From contig PJAB01000448.1 in assembly GCA_002887195.1 (NCBI GenBank), positions 1-26,516 on the forward strand: 26,516 nucleotides of DNA, given 5' to 3'. The DNA comes from Chrysochromulina parva (Eukaryota > Haptophyta > Prymnesiales > Chrysochromulinaceae). Each line of letters opens with the position of its first letter. The first letter of the stretch is position 1. Below, piece after piece: positions 1 to 8,864 of this stretch. A program made the position numbers and the translations under genes. The notes beneath the pieces were generated by a model. That model was not told the DNA's origin. It saw nothing but the letters and a program-made list of their open reading frames with translations, and made no database searches.

Positions 1-120
1 TGGATTCACACACTATCCCCACCACCTGATTTTGAACTCAGTGGTTGACCCAAAGGGGTAGGGGAGGGTATTCTTTCTGGATTCACACACTATCCCCACC
101 ACCTGATTTTGAACTCAGTG
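1..120. repeat. Partial tandem repeat, 77-bp period
   Basis: A 43-bp segment at 1-43 recurs exactly at 78-120. The 34 bp between them (44-77) complete a 77-bp unit, so the window opens inside a tandem repeat with at least one full and one partial unit. The array may extend left of the window. No reading frame of note crosses it. The remaining bases up to 235 are downstream of the DHHC-like gene and show nothing else I can name. Confidence 0.85.
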
Positions 121-235
121 ACTACCTTAACGTTAATCGTTAAACAGCTCTTACTGTGGCACAGGTGCGGCCCAAAGCAGCGCCACACAGGAGTTCAGCA
201 GTTCACCCAGTTCACACAGTGGAAGCAGACCAACT

Positions 236-1243
236 TCAGCTGTGTGCAGGCTCAGCGCGGCTCTCCCTCACGCTCTCGGGTTTCGTCGTCGGTTTCGTCA
301 TCGGCTTCGTCGGCCAGTGGATCCCATCGCCCTCTGGAGCATCGTCGAGCCACACAGGGAGGCCCCACAGCAGCGGCCGGCGCCCAAAGACCTGCCTGAC
401 GTTGGCTGCCGTGCCCACGTCGTAGCGCACCTCCTCGGGCGTGCCGATCGACGTCGCGTTGCGGAGCACCATGCGCAGGTGCCATGCGCCGAACGCGCCA
501 AGAAGGAGGGTCGCAGCGAGGTCGAAGCACACGAGGACATAGAGCCCCGCAAGCCGTGAAAGGTCGTCAGTTTCCATTTGCGACAGCGCGATGCCGAGCA
601 TGGCAGCCTGCATTGGGCCGCCGAGGCCGACTGGCGGCAGTAGCGACAGCAGCGAGAGCCCCGAAGCGCCATTTCCCATTCCGTACGATTGCAGCAAAGC
701 GCACAGGTCGAGCGCCGTGAGCACGAGGCCGTACCCGGAGAGCGCTGCGGCATAGAGCACGAAGAGCACAAAGAATTTACGATTGCGCCATGCAACCGGC
801 CGGCCGATCCACCAGCAGTGGTGGTCGAAGGCGAGCAGCGTCGCGTCCCAACGCCGGTAGTATCGCCCACGTGGCGGCACCGGCTCTCCCGAGCTGTGGT
901 GCAGGACGCACGGCTCGGCACCGTCGAGCGCTGCCGCGCGCCACGCTGCCGGCGGTGCTCCTGGATGCGTGCACACGCACTGGAAAAAGGAGACCACCGT
1001 CAGAATAACGAGCACATATCCCAGCGCGACCACGGGCGCACTCCATCGCTCTGGCCTCAGTATTTCGTTCATCGTCCAATTACCAAGGATCAGCGCCCAG
1101 ATGAGCGACATGGGCCAGGCAGGGCAGCATGCGTCGGATGCGCCTCGCCATTGCGTTGTGCGCGTGGCAGATGTTGCGCTCATGCTGCTGCTGATGGGCG
1201 CGGCCGAGACGCTGCCCTCGCGCCGACGAAAAAGCAGGACCAT
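236..1243 (-). CDS. DHHC palmitoyltransferase-like membrane protein with degenerate zinc domain
   Basis: Family members are membrane S-acyltransferases that attach palmitate to cysteines through a DHHC cysteine. From the first ATG (1243) the protein is 335 residues. The frame stays open further upstream, but only with a TTG at 1303. Hydrophobic segments lie at about 43-55, 68-90, 155-180 and 230-260, fitting four TM helices. DHHC is at 140-143, followed by a conserved-looking W and an RNxKFF stretch. An NVRQVFG segment with a following W and LP near 281-297 resembles the C-terminal PaCCT motif. The upstream cysteine-rich domain is almost erased: the usual H-C and later C-C positions read Y, Y, W, T, and the NC after DHHC reads RP. 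The protein may be an active divergent enzyme or a pseudoenzyme. Family assignment is good; activity is uncertain. Confidence 0.8.
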   Translation of the reverse strand: MVLLFRRREGSVSAAPISSSMSATSATRTTQWRGASDACCPAWPMSLIWALILGNWTMNEILRPERWSAPVVALGYVLVILTVVSFFQCVCTHPGAPPAAWRAAALDGAEPCVLHHSSGEPVPPRGRYYRRWDATLLAFDHHCWWIGRPVAWRNRKFFVLFVLYAAALSGYGLVLTALDLCALLQSYGMGNGASGLSLLSLLPPVGLGGPMQAAMLGIALSQMETDDLSRLAGLYVLVCFDLAATLLLGAFGAWHLRMVLRNATSIGTPEEVRYDVGTAANVRQVFGRRPLLWGLPVWLDDAPEGDGIHWPTKPMTKPTTKPESVRESRAEPAHS

Positions 1244-1523
1244 GCGGAAAGAGAAGTCCGCGCGCAGGCGCCGTCCCGGGCTCTGAATGGAAGAGCTTCC
1301 CAAAATAGCTGGCTCATCAGTATCGCAACCAAATAACGTGGGAGTTCATCAAACTGCATCATCAAACCAGGCCGGCGGTGCCGCTACCTGAGTATGCAGA
1401 CTGCACGCGCCGCTACATGATACACACGCATAATCGTCGAAGTACTACATCACAGCACTCATGGAATGCTTCTCTCTACATGCTAGTCCTACCTGCTGCC
1501 AACATGCGCCGCCCCGGGTCGCG
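1244..1523. other. Spacer between two minus-strand genes
   Basis: This 280-bp stretch separates the start of the DHHC-like gene from the stop of the channel gene, both on the minus strand. It should hold the promoter of the first and the 3' processing signals of the second. A TTG-initiated frame enters from 1365, but I cannot tie it to either gene. No repeat or RNA gene is visible. Confidence 0.4.
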
Positions 1524-4097
1524 TCACGCATCCAAGTGCTCCGATTGGGGCGTTATGTTGGGCGCCGTGTTGGGCGATGGCCTTGAACGGTGCTGCGTGG
1601 CGATGGTGTCAGGAGAGGCGTCGCCCGTGAGCACGTGCACTGCCACGCATCTTCCCTGCTGCACGCTGGGCGCATTCGACGGCTGGGGGGCATGCGGCTC
1701 GGGCGCAAAGTCCCCCTCTCTAGTGGAAGATCGCGCGCGAGGCGGTCGCGAGCGCTGTCGTGAGCGCATCCTCTCCGGCGCATAGACAGAGGCCTCGCCG
1801 GGCTCGAGCTCCCGATCGGGGCTCACCTCGCTATGCCGCTTGCGTCTCCTCGCCAGCTTCATTTCAGCAGCGATCGCGGCCGAGATCTCCGGGATCACGG
1901 CTCGCAGCGCGCTCTGCACCCGCCTCTCGATGTGTGCGCTCATGTTGGCCTCCTCTTCGGGCGACGAAGGCGACAGGGGCGCCCGTGAGAACGAGGGAGG
2001 GATAGTACTTGTATTCGAAGCGTCCCCAACCGCCTTCTCCTTGCGGTTTGGAGAAGGAGCCCCGAACATCGAAGCATCGCGAAGCATCGCACGGGTGCGC
2101 TTCTTCACGGCATAGAGCGCCGCCGCATCCAGCAAGGCTGCGTGCCTGAACTTGTCCTCCAGTCTCTGCCGCTCCAGACTCTGCCGCTCCCGTCTATCTC
2201 CACCTGTCTCTGACTTGCGCTTCTTGAGGCTTTGAGTCAAGCTTGCCTTCAAGGTCTTCGCGCGCCTTAATGGTGCATGTCTTTTCACACCATCCGTGCC
2301 ATATCTGAGGGCAATGCCGCGCGCAATCGACGAGATCACCTCCCTTTTCGCCTTCTCGGCCAGTTCTGCCATCGTTTCGTCCCGCATCTTCTTCGCAAGG
2401 TCCGTGGCATAGATGGGATACAAACGGCCGCGGAAGTGCACGCGAGGTTTGGCGCCAAAAGTTCGCCTCTCCGCCTCGACGAGAATGCAGCGGCGCATCA
2501 CCAGCCGCCGCCGGACCACTGACAGGAGGAACTGCGAGTGTGGAAAGGAGGCGATGGTATTGGCGAGCGTCGATCGATCGAGGCTCACACAGATCGTGTA
2601 GGTCATGGCCATGGCCGGGTGACTGAGCTCCAGGCTGGGCTTGTCAATAAGGATGTCTTCGCCCCAGACAGCCAGGAGGCCCTCTCGAACCCCTGAGCCG
2701 CAAGGCCGGCCGAGGTAGAGCACGCGACCGCGCTTGACGATGTACAGGAACCCGACCGGGCAGATCTCCTTGGGCGGGAAGAAGTGAGTCTGCATCCTGC
2801 ACGCGAGCTCAAGGAGCAGTCCGACCTCGAGGCCGGGGAGGCACAAGTACCAGACGCACCCGAGGGTGGTCTCGTTGATCATGAGGGATAGCTCCCCCTG
2901 CATCGCCGGCGAGAGCTTCCCCAGCAGCTCTTGGCTCTGCTCGGCGCGCGCCAAGTAGATCGCCTGGTGCATGTACTCGCGCAGCCGGAAGCGCATGGCC
3001 GGGGGCAGCTGGTGCTCCATCATGAACGAATTGAGCTGCGTCATGTCTTCGCGGAAGGCCCGGGTTTGGGGCGAGACGGTGGCCATCGCGCAGAAGACAC
3101 CGACGAGGTAGCCCCAGACCATGCCCGTCAGCAGCATGATCACGGTGGCGACGATCTGCTCCATCTGGTTGAAGGGCTGCGCCGTGACGTCACCGTAGCC
3201 GACCGAGGTGATCGTCATCACCGAAAAGTAGAGCGAGTACACGTAGAGCATATCCCACGAGGAGCAGGCGATGCCTCCAGAGCACTCGCCTTTTGAGTTA
3301 CATTCACCAACGTCGCAGTGCCATTTGGGGGCACACGACCCGTCAGTCAGCATCGCAATCGCCACCGTTTGGTTGGGATCGCCCCACTCGATGCAGTGTT
3401 CTTTGGCGCCCATCCACGAGTTGAGCGGGTCAAAGGTGGCCTGCAACCCCCAGACGCATGCACACCAGTGGCACGTGAGGCAGACCATGATAATGACGCC
3501 GCAGAGTGTGAGATGCGCGTAATTGATCGAGGAGCGCATCTCCCACCGCTTGAAGATGCGCGAGGTGCGCAAGAGCTTCACTAGCTTGATAAGACGGAGC
3601 GTGCGGACTGCGCGGAGCCCCTTGAAATCGGCAGTTCCGTCGCCCCCGACCAGGTCGAAGACGGACGTCAATATCGAAACCAAGTCCAACCAAAACCACC
3701 CCGACCTGAGGTAGTGAATGACAATCTTGGTAGGATGTTTGACCCACTGCATGCCGTGCACCGTGTCGATCTGATAAGCGGTACGCAACTGCAGCAGCAT
3801 ATCAAGGATGAAGATGCCGTCGACGACACGGTTGGAGAGGAAAAGCTCATCCTCCCACCTTTCCGCCATTGGAGGTGGCGTGAGAAAGGCCACCTCGACG
3901 GGCGTGATGACCGCGGTGAAGACCAGCGCGCAGGTTGAGACCAGATCCCAATACGCGATCATCCTGCTGCTGCGTGGATCGATGGTGGTATAGACTAGAC
4001 AACGCCAGAGCCAACCCGGCTGTCGCTGTTGCATGCCCTTGCTCTGACCTGGCTCGAATGAATAGCTCGTAGTCGCCATCCTTGGTAGTTTTGTCAT
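1524..4097 (-). CDS. Voltage-gated K+ channel, KCNH/CNG-like
   Basis: Predicted six-TM potassium channel of the EAG/HCN/plant-Shaker type, 857 residues from ATG 4097; an in-frame ATG at 4079 is the alternative, and an upstream GTG at 4124 is less likely. S1 is about 47-71, S2 91-108, S3 124-149. S4 (161-186) has seven basic residues at every third position (162 to 180). S5 is 191-218, the pore carries TSVGYGD at 297-303, S6 is 312-340. A C-linker and a cyclic-nucleotide-binding fold follow at about 421-536. That fold lacks the FGE and Arg of a phosphate-binding cassette, so cyclic nucleotide binding is doubtful, as in KCNH channels. The S5-pore turret is long (about 60 residues) with six cysteines (235, 255, 261, 266, 272, 278). 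The C-terminal 300 residues are basic, Ser/Arg-rich and probably disordered. One exon covers everything. Confidence 0.92.
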   Translation of the reverse strand: MTKLPRMATTSYSFEPGQSKGMQQRQPGWLWRCLVYTTIDPRSSRMIAYWDLVSTCALVFTAVITPVEVAFLTPPPMAERWEDELFLSNRVVDGIFILDMLLQLRTAYQIDTVHGMQWVKHPTKIVIHYLRSGWFWLDLVSILTSVFDLVGGDGTADFKGLRAVRTLRLIKLVKLLRTSRIFKRWEMRSSINYAHLTLCGVIIMVCLTCHWCACVWGLQATFDPLNSWMGAKEHCIEWGDPNQTVAIAMLTDGSCAPKWHCDVGECNSKGECSGGIACSSWDMLYVYSLYFSVMTITSVGYGDVTAQPFNQMEQIVATVIMLLTGMVWGYLVGVFCAMATVSPQTRAFREDMTQLNSFMMEHQLPPAMRFRLREYMHQAIYLARAEQSQELLGKLSPAMQGELSLMINETTLGCVWYLCLPGLEVGLLLELACRMQTHFFPPKEICPVGFLYIVKRGRVLYLGRPCGSGVREGLLAVWGEDILIDKPSLELSHPAMAMTYTICVSLDRSTLANTIASFPHSQFLLSVVRRRLVMRRCILVEAERRTFGAKPRVHFRGRLYPIYATDLAKKMRDETMAELAEKAKREVISSIARGIALRYGTDGVKRHAPLRRAKTLKASLTQSLKKRKSETGGDRRERQSLERQRLEDKFRHAALLDAAALYAVKKRTRAMLRDASMFGAPSPNRKEKAVGDASNTSTIPPSFSRAPLSPSSPEEEANMSAHIERRVQSALRAVIPEISAAIAAEMKLARRRKRHSEVSPDRELEPGEASVYAPERMRSRQRSRPPRARSSTREGDFAPEPHAPQPSNAPSVQQGRCVAVHVLTGDASPDTIATQHRSRPSPNTAPNITPQSEHLDA

Positions 4098-4475
4098 CCT
4101 TTTAGTGTTGATGTAGGTATCCACCCCGCCTCCCCAACCTCCTCGTCCGAGTGTTCACCACCCGGCCGGAGAGAGGGGGCACTCACTCCTGCTTCGTTTT
4201 CGGAGACACTCTACAATCAGTTTCATCTGCGAACTTTGACTTATTTGGCAAAATAGGGCGAAATTATTTAATGAGAAAGCGCGTCTCAGGAGTTCTTTTA
4301 TTTAAATGGCTGATGCTGCTGCTGTTCAACACAACGCGCATTTGTGCTCTTCAACACAACGCGCGCGCGATAAAAAGGCAATAAAAACCAGCTATTTCGG
4401 GAATGGAAAGTAGCAGAGGTTTGGTTGCGTTCGGCGGGCGAACGCCCCGTCGTTTCGTTCGTAACTAAGGTTCGA
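4098..4475. promoter_or_regulatory. Divergent intergenic region, AT-rich core
   Basis: The channel gene (minus) and the Sfi1-like gene (plus) diverge from this 378-bp stretch, so it should hold both promoters. Roughly 4215-4320 is strikingly AT-rich for this GC-rich window, with runs such as AAATTATTTAATG and TTTTATTTAAATGG. A 15-bp motif, TTCAACACAACGCGC, occurs twice (about 4324 and 4349). I cannot assign a TATA box or start site with confidence. Confidence 0.5.
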
Positions 4476-7400
4476 ATGTTGGGCGCACGCCACAGGGTGC
4501 AGCGGGATGCGCCCAACTCCCTCCTCCGCGTGCCCCTCTGTCTGCCCCCGACGCGCCGCTGCTCCAGCGCCTTCAAGACCTTCCATCCTGAGAGTGGAGC
4601 TCTCCTTTTCTTAGGGGCCTTCGTTTGGAATTTTTTAACACCCCCTGAAACGAACGATTGTGTGAGCGCTCTCGTGTGGACCATGCTGGTCCCTTGCGCA
4701 TTGTACACAATCGACCTGTGCGCGACGTCCTTCGGGCAGTGCAAGTGTGGCTATCCGAAGTGGCAGCATGGCAGCATGACGCCCAGCCGCACCGCATCAA
4801 AGTCTCCTGAGACGACTCAGCAGACACGACAAGCACCAGGCCACGAGAGTCTGAGGAGCCATCTGACGCCTTCGGTGGCACTCGCCCAAGTGATGCTGTC
4901 GCCGGCAACCGATGGGCGACGAAAACCCGCATCGCGGACACCAGCGACGCCTCTGGCTGCAGCGGACACTCCCGTGGCCAACTCGGACACTCCCGTGATC
5001 ACAATCATGGTGGCCACTTTTCAACAAATCCGGGAGCTTCAGGTGTTGACGGGGCGCAGCCTGAAGGAGTGCAAGGAGGCGCTGAACAACCACGGGTGCG
5101 ACCTCGAGGCCGCGGCCAAATCCCTCGCCGGCAGCACCGCCGCTGCCGATGCGGCGGCGGCGGCTCTGGGGAGCGCCGACGTGAGCGTCGATCCACCGAG
5201 CATAGCGCCGAGCATAGCGCCGAGCCGCTTCTCGCCCACAGCGGTGCTGCCGGCGGTCTTGTCGCGATGGCGCATTGCGGCGAGAGCTCGCTCCGAGCTC
5301 CAAGGGCGAGCGACGATGCTCACACGCCGCGCGCTCGCGCACCATCGCGACAAGACCGCCAGTAGCATCGCGGCGCACGCCGACGTGTACAACCAGCAGG
5401 GAGCGCGTCAGCGGGCGCGCCAGCGGGCGATGGTACAGGGACTGCGCGACTGGAGAGCCGCCGCTCGCTCGCGCGCCGACGATCAGCGGCTGCGCGATTT
5501 CCGAATCGGCCTCGCCCTCGCGCTCAACGCGCGGCTCGAGTCCCGCGCCTCGTGGCGCGCGTGGACGCGCGCGTTGGTGGGCTTGCGTGCCGACACGGCG
5601 CTGCGGCGCGTGGCAGTCAACTATTGGAGCCGCACGCAGCTCGTGCGCGCCTTGTGCAGCTGTGCGGTCAACTTGGTGCACGTGCGGCGTGCACAGCTAC
5701 TCGACGCGTCGTCGCAGACTCGGCGGCGGCTCGAGTGCCTGCGCGGCTGGCAGATGGGTGCTCGCAGCGCCTCGACGAGATTGACGAGATTGACGAGATT
5801 GACGAGATTCGACGAGTGCCTGCGCGGCTCGCAGATGGGTGCTCGCAGCGCAGCGTTGGACAGCGCAGCGCACTCGTCAATCTCGTCAATCTCGTCAATC
5901 TCGTCAATCTCGTCAATCTCGTTGGACAGCGCAGCGCAGCCGTTGCGGCTGGTGCGCGACGTGGCGTTGCGACGGTTGCGACTTCGGGCGCTGCGACGAT
6001 GGCGCGCCAGCGCCGAGCTGGGGCTGGCGCGCGCGCGCGAGGCGGCGGAGGGCCCCGCGTCCCAGTCCGCCTTGGCCGCCAGGGCAGCGCTCGCCCACGA
6101 CACGGGTGTGAAGGCACGAGCCTACCGGTACTGGGCGGTCTACCGGCACGGGGCGGTCTTGCTTCGGTTGGCCCACTACTGCGCCTGTGTGCGAGCCTCG
6201 AGGCGCGCGTGGGGCAGGTGGGGCGGATGGGTCTGCTCGCGCCGTATCGAGCGCCACGACTTCGCGTCCTTGATGCGGGCGGCGCCCTCGGCGCTCGCGA
6301 GCCCCTTTGCTCGCCTGCACCGGCGCCTTCTTCGAGAGAAAGCGAGCGCCTGGCAGCAAGGGCGGGCGCCCTACTTCGTGCGCGCTCGGGTGCGCTCCCT
6401 CGAGCGCTCACTACGGCGCGCCTGGCGCCGATGGTCCTTGCGTGCGTCCACGTACGCGCGCGCCGTCATGGGCGCCCTCCGGGCGCGCCGCACTCGCCTG
6501 GCGGCCGCGTGGCACCACTGGGGGCCATGGGCTGCAGCGTTTGGATCGAGCTCTCGGTGGAGGTGGCGAAAGGTGCGCGCCACACTCGAGGGCGCCCTCT
6601 CTGACTGGTGCGCGCGGTCGGCAGTGCGCTCAGCCTCCCTAGCTACCCTCGAGTCTGCGAGCGCGCGCTGGGGGCGCGTGTCCCGTGAGCGCTCGTTACG
6701 GCGCTCCGTGGGGCGGTTCGACGCGTGGTTCCGCCGCTCAGCGAGGCGTCGGTCGCTGTTGGTGCGCGAGGCTCGGTGGCGCGAGAGAAGCGCGCGCCAG
6801 GCTCTGCTCACGTGGGACATGGCCGTGCAGGCGGCGGCTAAGCGATGCTGCGACACGCATGTGGCGACGCGCGCACGCGAGGGTCGAGTGTGCCTCTCGG
6901 CGCGTGCAGCGATACGCACGTGGGCGACGGTTGCGCTTTGGAATGGGCCGGCGAGGGGGGCCGACCTGCTCGCCACGGCGCTCGCACACGCACGGCACGT
7001 CGATACAGCACGGGCCACGAAACATTGGCGACTGGCCTGTGCAGCCCACGGCCAGATCGAGGAGCGCCGCGTCGTCCTGAGCAAGGTGGAGGCGGCCTGC
7101 AGGGAGGCCCGAGGTCATCGGGAGTCGCTTCGGCTGCAGCTGAGCGCACAGAGGGCTCTCAACCGTTGGCTTCAAGTCGCTCAGCGACGGCTTCGGTTTG
7201 CCACGTGGCGTCAGCTGCAGAAGCGCTTTGCGCCCGTTGCAAAGAGCCGCCAACCGAGGCACGCCCAGTACAGCGCGAGTCACGCCCAGTACAGCGCGAT
7301 GCACGCCCAAGCCGTTCCTCTGCAGGGACAGTCATCAGCGCGAGCACCGCTGAGACCGCCGGCATCGCCAACAGCACCACCGGCACCGCCAACAGCACAT

Positions 7401-7757
7401 GCTAGTGATGCCGTTCCGCTCATGCCCTCGTGTGCTCAGTACGGCGCTCCTCCCGGTGTGCTCAGTGATGAAGTCCTCCGCGCAACGCTGGATCAGCTGC
7501 GCCTAGACCTCTACCATCCCCGGGCTTGGGACACTGATGGCGTCTACCATCCGCGGGCGCGACTCGCGCAGCAGCTGGCGGCGCTCGGCAGTCTCAAGGG
7601 TCCGCTCGGGACGGCGCTCGGCAGTCTTGAGGGCCCACGCTGCCCTAATCAGGGAATCTCGAGAGAGTCTCGGGCGTCCGCTCGGGACGGCGCTCGCGAG
7701 TCTCGGGGGTCCGCGGCGCTACGCTGCCCGACGCACACCGACCCTCACCGTCCCTAA
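4476..7757 (+). CDS. TS-N/UBA-like domain plus Sfi1-like tryptophan repeat protein
   Basis: Predicted 1093-residue protein from ATG 4476; the frame opens further upstream only with TTG (4425). A second candidate start is ATG 5007 in a good context (ATCATGG), directly before the first clear domain. Residues 178-219 match the UBA-like N-terminal fold of EF-Ts: a TGRSLKECKEAL core, then CDLEAAAKSL. From about 260 to 940 there are some 19 motifs centred on a tryptophan among basic residues (such as LSRWRIAAR, LRDWRAAAR, LRRWRASA), spaced about 30-40 residues, as in Sfi1-type centrin-binding repeats. A CxCG(x)5H motif sits at 89-98, reminiscent of one in TRPM-type N-termini. The tail is rich in Pro and short repeats. 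A centrosome or basal-body role is inferred from the repeats only. The first 177 residues may be wrongly included. Confidence 0.7.
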   Translation: MLGARHRVQRDAPNSLLRVPLCLPPTRRCSSAFKTFHPESGALLFLGAFVWNFLTPPETNDCVSALVWTMLVPCALYTIDLCATSFGQCKCGYPKWQHGSMTPSRTASKSPETTQQTRQAPGHESLRSHLTPSVALAQVMLSPATDGRRKPASRTPATPLAAADTPVANSDTPVITIMVATFQQIRELQVLTGRSLKECKEALNNHGCDLEAAAKSLAGSTAAADAAAAALGSADVSVDPPSIAPSIAPSRFSPTAVLPAVLSRWRIAARARSELQGRATMLTRRALAHHRDKTASSIAAHADVYNQQGARQRARQRAMVQGLRDWRAAARSRADDQRLRDFRIGLALALNARLESRASWRAWTRALVGLRADTALRRVAVNYWSRTQLVRALCSCAVNLVHVRRAQLLDASSQTRRRLECLRGWQMGARSASTRLTRLTRLTRFDECLRGSQMGARSAALDSAAHSSISSISSISSISSISLDSAAQPLRLVRDVALRRLRLRALRRWRASAELGLARAREAAEGPASQSALAARAALAHDTGVKARAYRYWAVYRHGAVLLRLAHYCACVRASRRAWGRWGGWVCSRRIERHDFASLMRAAPSALASPFARLHRRLLREKASAWQQGRAPYFVRARVRSLERSLRRAWRRWSLRASTYARAVMGALRARRTRLAAAWHHWGPWAAAFGSSSRWRWRKVRATLEGALSDWCARSAVRSASLATLESASARWGRVSRERSLRRSVGRFDAWFRRSARRRSLLVREARWRERSARQALLTWDMAVQAAAKRCCDTHVATRAREGRVCLSARAAIRTWATVALWNGPARGADLLATALAHARHVDTARATKHWRLACAAHGQIEERRVVLSKVEAACREARGHRESLRLQLSAQRALNRWLQVAQRRLRFATWRQLQKRFAPVAKSRQPRHAQYSASHAQYSAMHAQAVPLQGQSSARAPLRPPASPTAPPAPPTAHASDAVPLMPSCAQYGAPPGVLSDEVLRATLDQLRLDLYHPRAWDTDGVYHPRARLAQQLAALGSLKGPLGTALGSLEGPRCPNQGISRESRASARDGARESRGSAALRCPTHTDPHRP
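5732..5938. repeat. Inverted 9-bp microsatellite pair and duplicated flanks
   Basis: Four exact copies of GACGAGATT occupy 5774-5809. Four exact copies of its reverse complement AATCTCGTC occupy 5879-5914, with partial units extending that arm over 5873-5922. A 39-bp segment at 5732-5770 recurs with one mismatch at 5813-5851. An 18-bp segment at 5855-5872 recurs exactly at 5921-5938 and flanks the second arm. The arms lie in frame in the Sfi1-like gene and encode (RLT)n and (SIS)n. The arms could pair as a stem of at least 36 bp around a loop of about 70 nt. Confidence 0.95.
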
Positions 7758-8246
7758 TTTGGCAATCCCTAATAAGGAGTTGCAGACGCAGTGCCGCGGC
7801 ACGCCTGACACAGTGCTGGCGCCAGAAGATACAGCGGGCGCGATCGCCGGTCGCGGGCGGGGCCGCTGTCTGTCGTGTGCGCTCGTCCGCACGCGCGTGA
7901 GCTTAAGTATGCCCGCGCAAGGGCGCGGTGGGCCCGGCCGACGCGGATCCGAAACAAAACTCATCGTCATGATCTTTCTAGTACAAGGAAGAACAAAGAT
8001 CTACAGTCGTCACTTGGCCGTCGGGGGACTGAGGGGTACTAAAACAAGCGAAATAAGGCCGGTCCGCGACCCCATAGAGGCTCACGTTTTCGTGGTCGAC
8101 GCTCGCCATGCGTCGCAGAGGCGCACGCGATCGCTGCACGATCGCCGGCCGCCCTGCCGCCGCCACATTATACCACGCTCGGCTCTCCCGTCGCGAGTTT
8201 GTCTGCCCCTCATGCGAGTCTCGTGCGACTCCCGGAAGGCCTCTCA
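7758..8246. other. Convergent intergenic region
   Basis: The Sfi1-like gene (plus) and the E2-variant gene (minus) end facing this 489-bp stretch. A plus-strand frame continues through it but has no recognisable domain and the wrong character for the neighbours, so I treat it as chance. The last codons of the E2-variant gene are echoed just downstream of its stop: 8251-8267 and 8195-8211 agree at 15 of 17 positions. No RNA gene is visible. Confidence 0.5.
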
Positions 8247-8807
8247 TCACGAGTACGTCTGCCCCTCGGGAGGTTGCGGGTTCTTCGCGTGCTCTCGGGC
8301 TTGCATCATTGACCGCAATGCGACCAGAACTCCCTCGAGGGATCCGGCCCCGCTGGCTCCCCCATGCTTACCAGGCCAATTCTTGAGCAATGGGTGGGCC
8401 GCCTTATCCTTCTTAAACTTCCCGTCCGCATCCTGCGCGCAGGCACCGGCCGCAACGTGTTGCGTGAGAGCAAGAGTCGGCGATGCAACCCGACCAGTGT
8501 GCAGCGGTCAACGGCGAGAGCCACTCACCAACCACGGATAGTTGATCTTCGACTGGAATTGAATGTGTGGCATTTCTATGGGATACTTCGGCGGGCACCT
8601 GATGAGCAGAGAGATGATCCGGCCCTCGACGCCGCAATTTTGTGGGCCGAGGATGGTGCACTGCCAGTCGGTGAGGGTGATGTCATCGGCCGTCACGAGT
8701 CCGTAGCTGATGCTCATGTCTGTGTTGCCCTTCTCCGCCTTCTCCAGCTCGCCCAAAAGCACAAAGTTACGTGGTACGATGATGACCTCAGCACTGCTGC
8801 TTGCCAT
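8247..8807 (-). CDS. Ubiquitin E2 variant, Mms2/Uev1 type (two exons)
   Basis: UEV proteins are catalytically dead E2-fold partners of Ubc13 that orient ubiquitin for Lys63-linked chains in DNA damage tolerance and signalling. Exon 1 is 8529-8807 and exon 2 is 8247-8432, giving 154 residues, close to the ~145 typical of Mms2. Exon 1 has VPRNFVLLGELE, a TLTDW strand, a GP loop, and RCPPKYP. Exon 2 begins DADGKF, runs through HPLLKNW and LEGVLVALRSMM, and ends NPQPPEGQTYS, nearly the canonical Mms2 end. No cysteine lies where an active E2 has its catalytic one. I chose ATG 8807 for its strong context (ACAATGG) and family length; an in-frame ATG at 8864 in a weak context would add 19 residues. 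The splice keeps the frame at phase 0. Confidence 0.9.
8433..8528 (-). other. Intron of the ubiquitin E2 variant gene
   Basis: 96-nt spliceosomal intron, 5' end GTGAGT and 3' end GCGCGCAG on the minus strand. Reading through it meets a stop six codons in, while removing it restores a family-length protein whose second half matches Mms2. Phase 0. Confidence 0.88.
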
Positions 8808-8864
8808 TGTAACGTGTGCGGGCGATCTCTGCGCAATGGCAAAGGCGAATTCGTCAACAGACAT

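Noticed and set aside
5552..6604. A 350-codon plus-strand frame inside the Sfi1-like gene
   Set aside because: It is an alternative frame of the same strand; the Trp-centred repeats exist only in the main frame.
8366..8371. GTAAGC as a second splice donor in the E2-variant gene
   Set aside because: The frame reads straight through it into the conserved C-terminus, and the nearest usable acceptor would leave an impossibly short intron.
7537..8541. A 334-codon plus-strand frame across the Sfi1-like gene end and the E2-variant gene
   Set aside because: It overlaps the Sfi1-like tail in another frame and runs antisense to well-supported E2-variant exons. No domain is visible.
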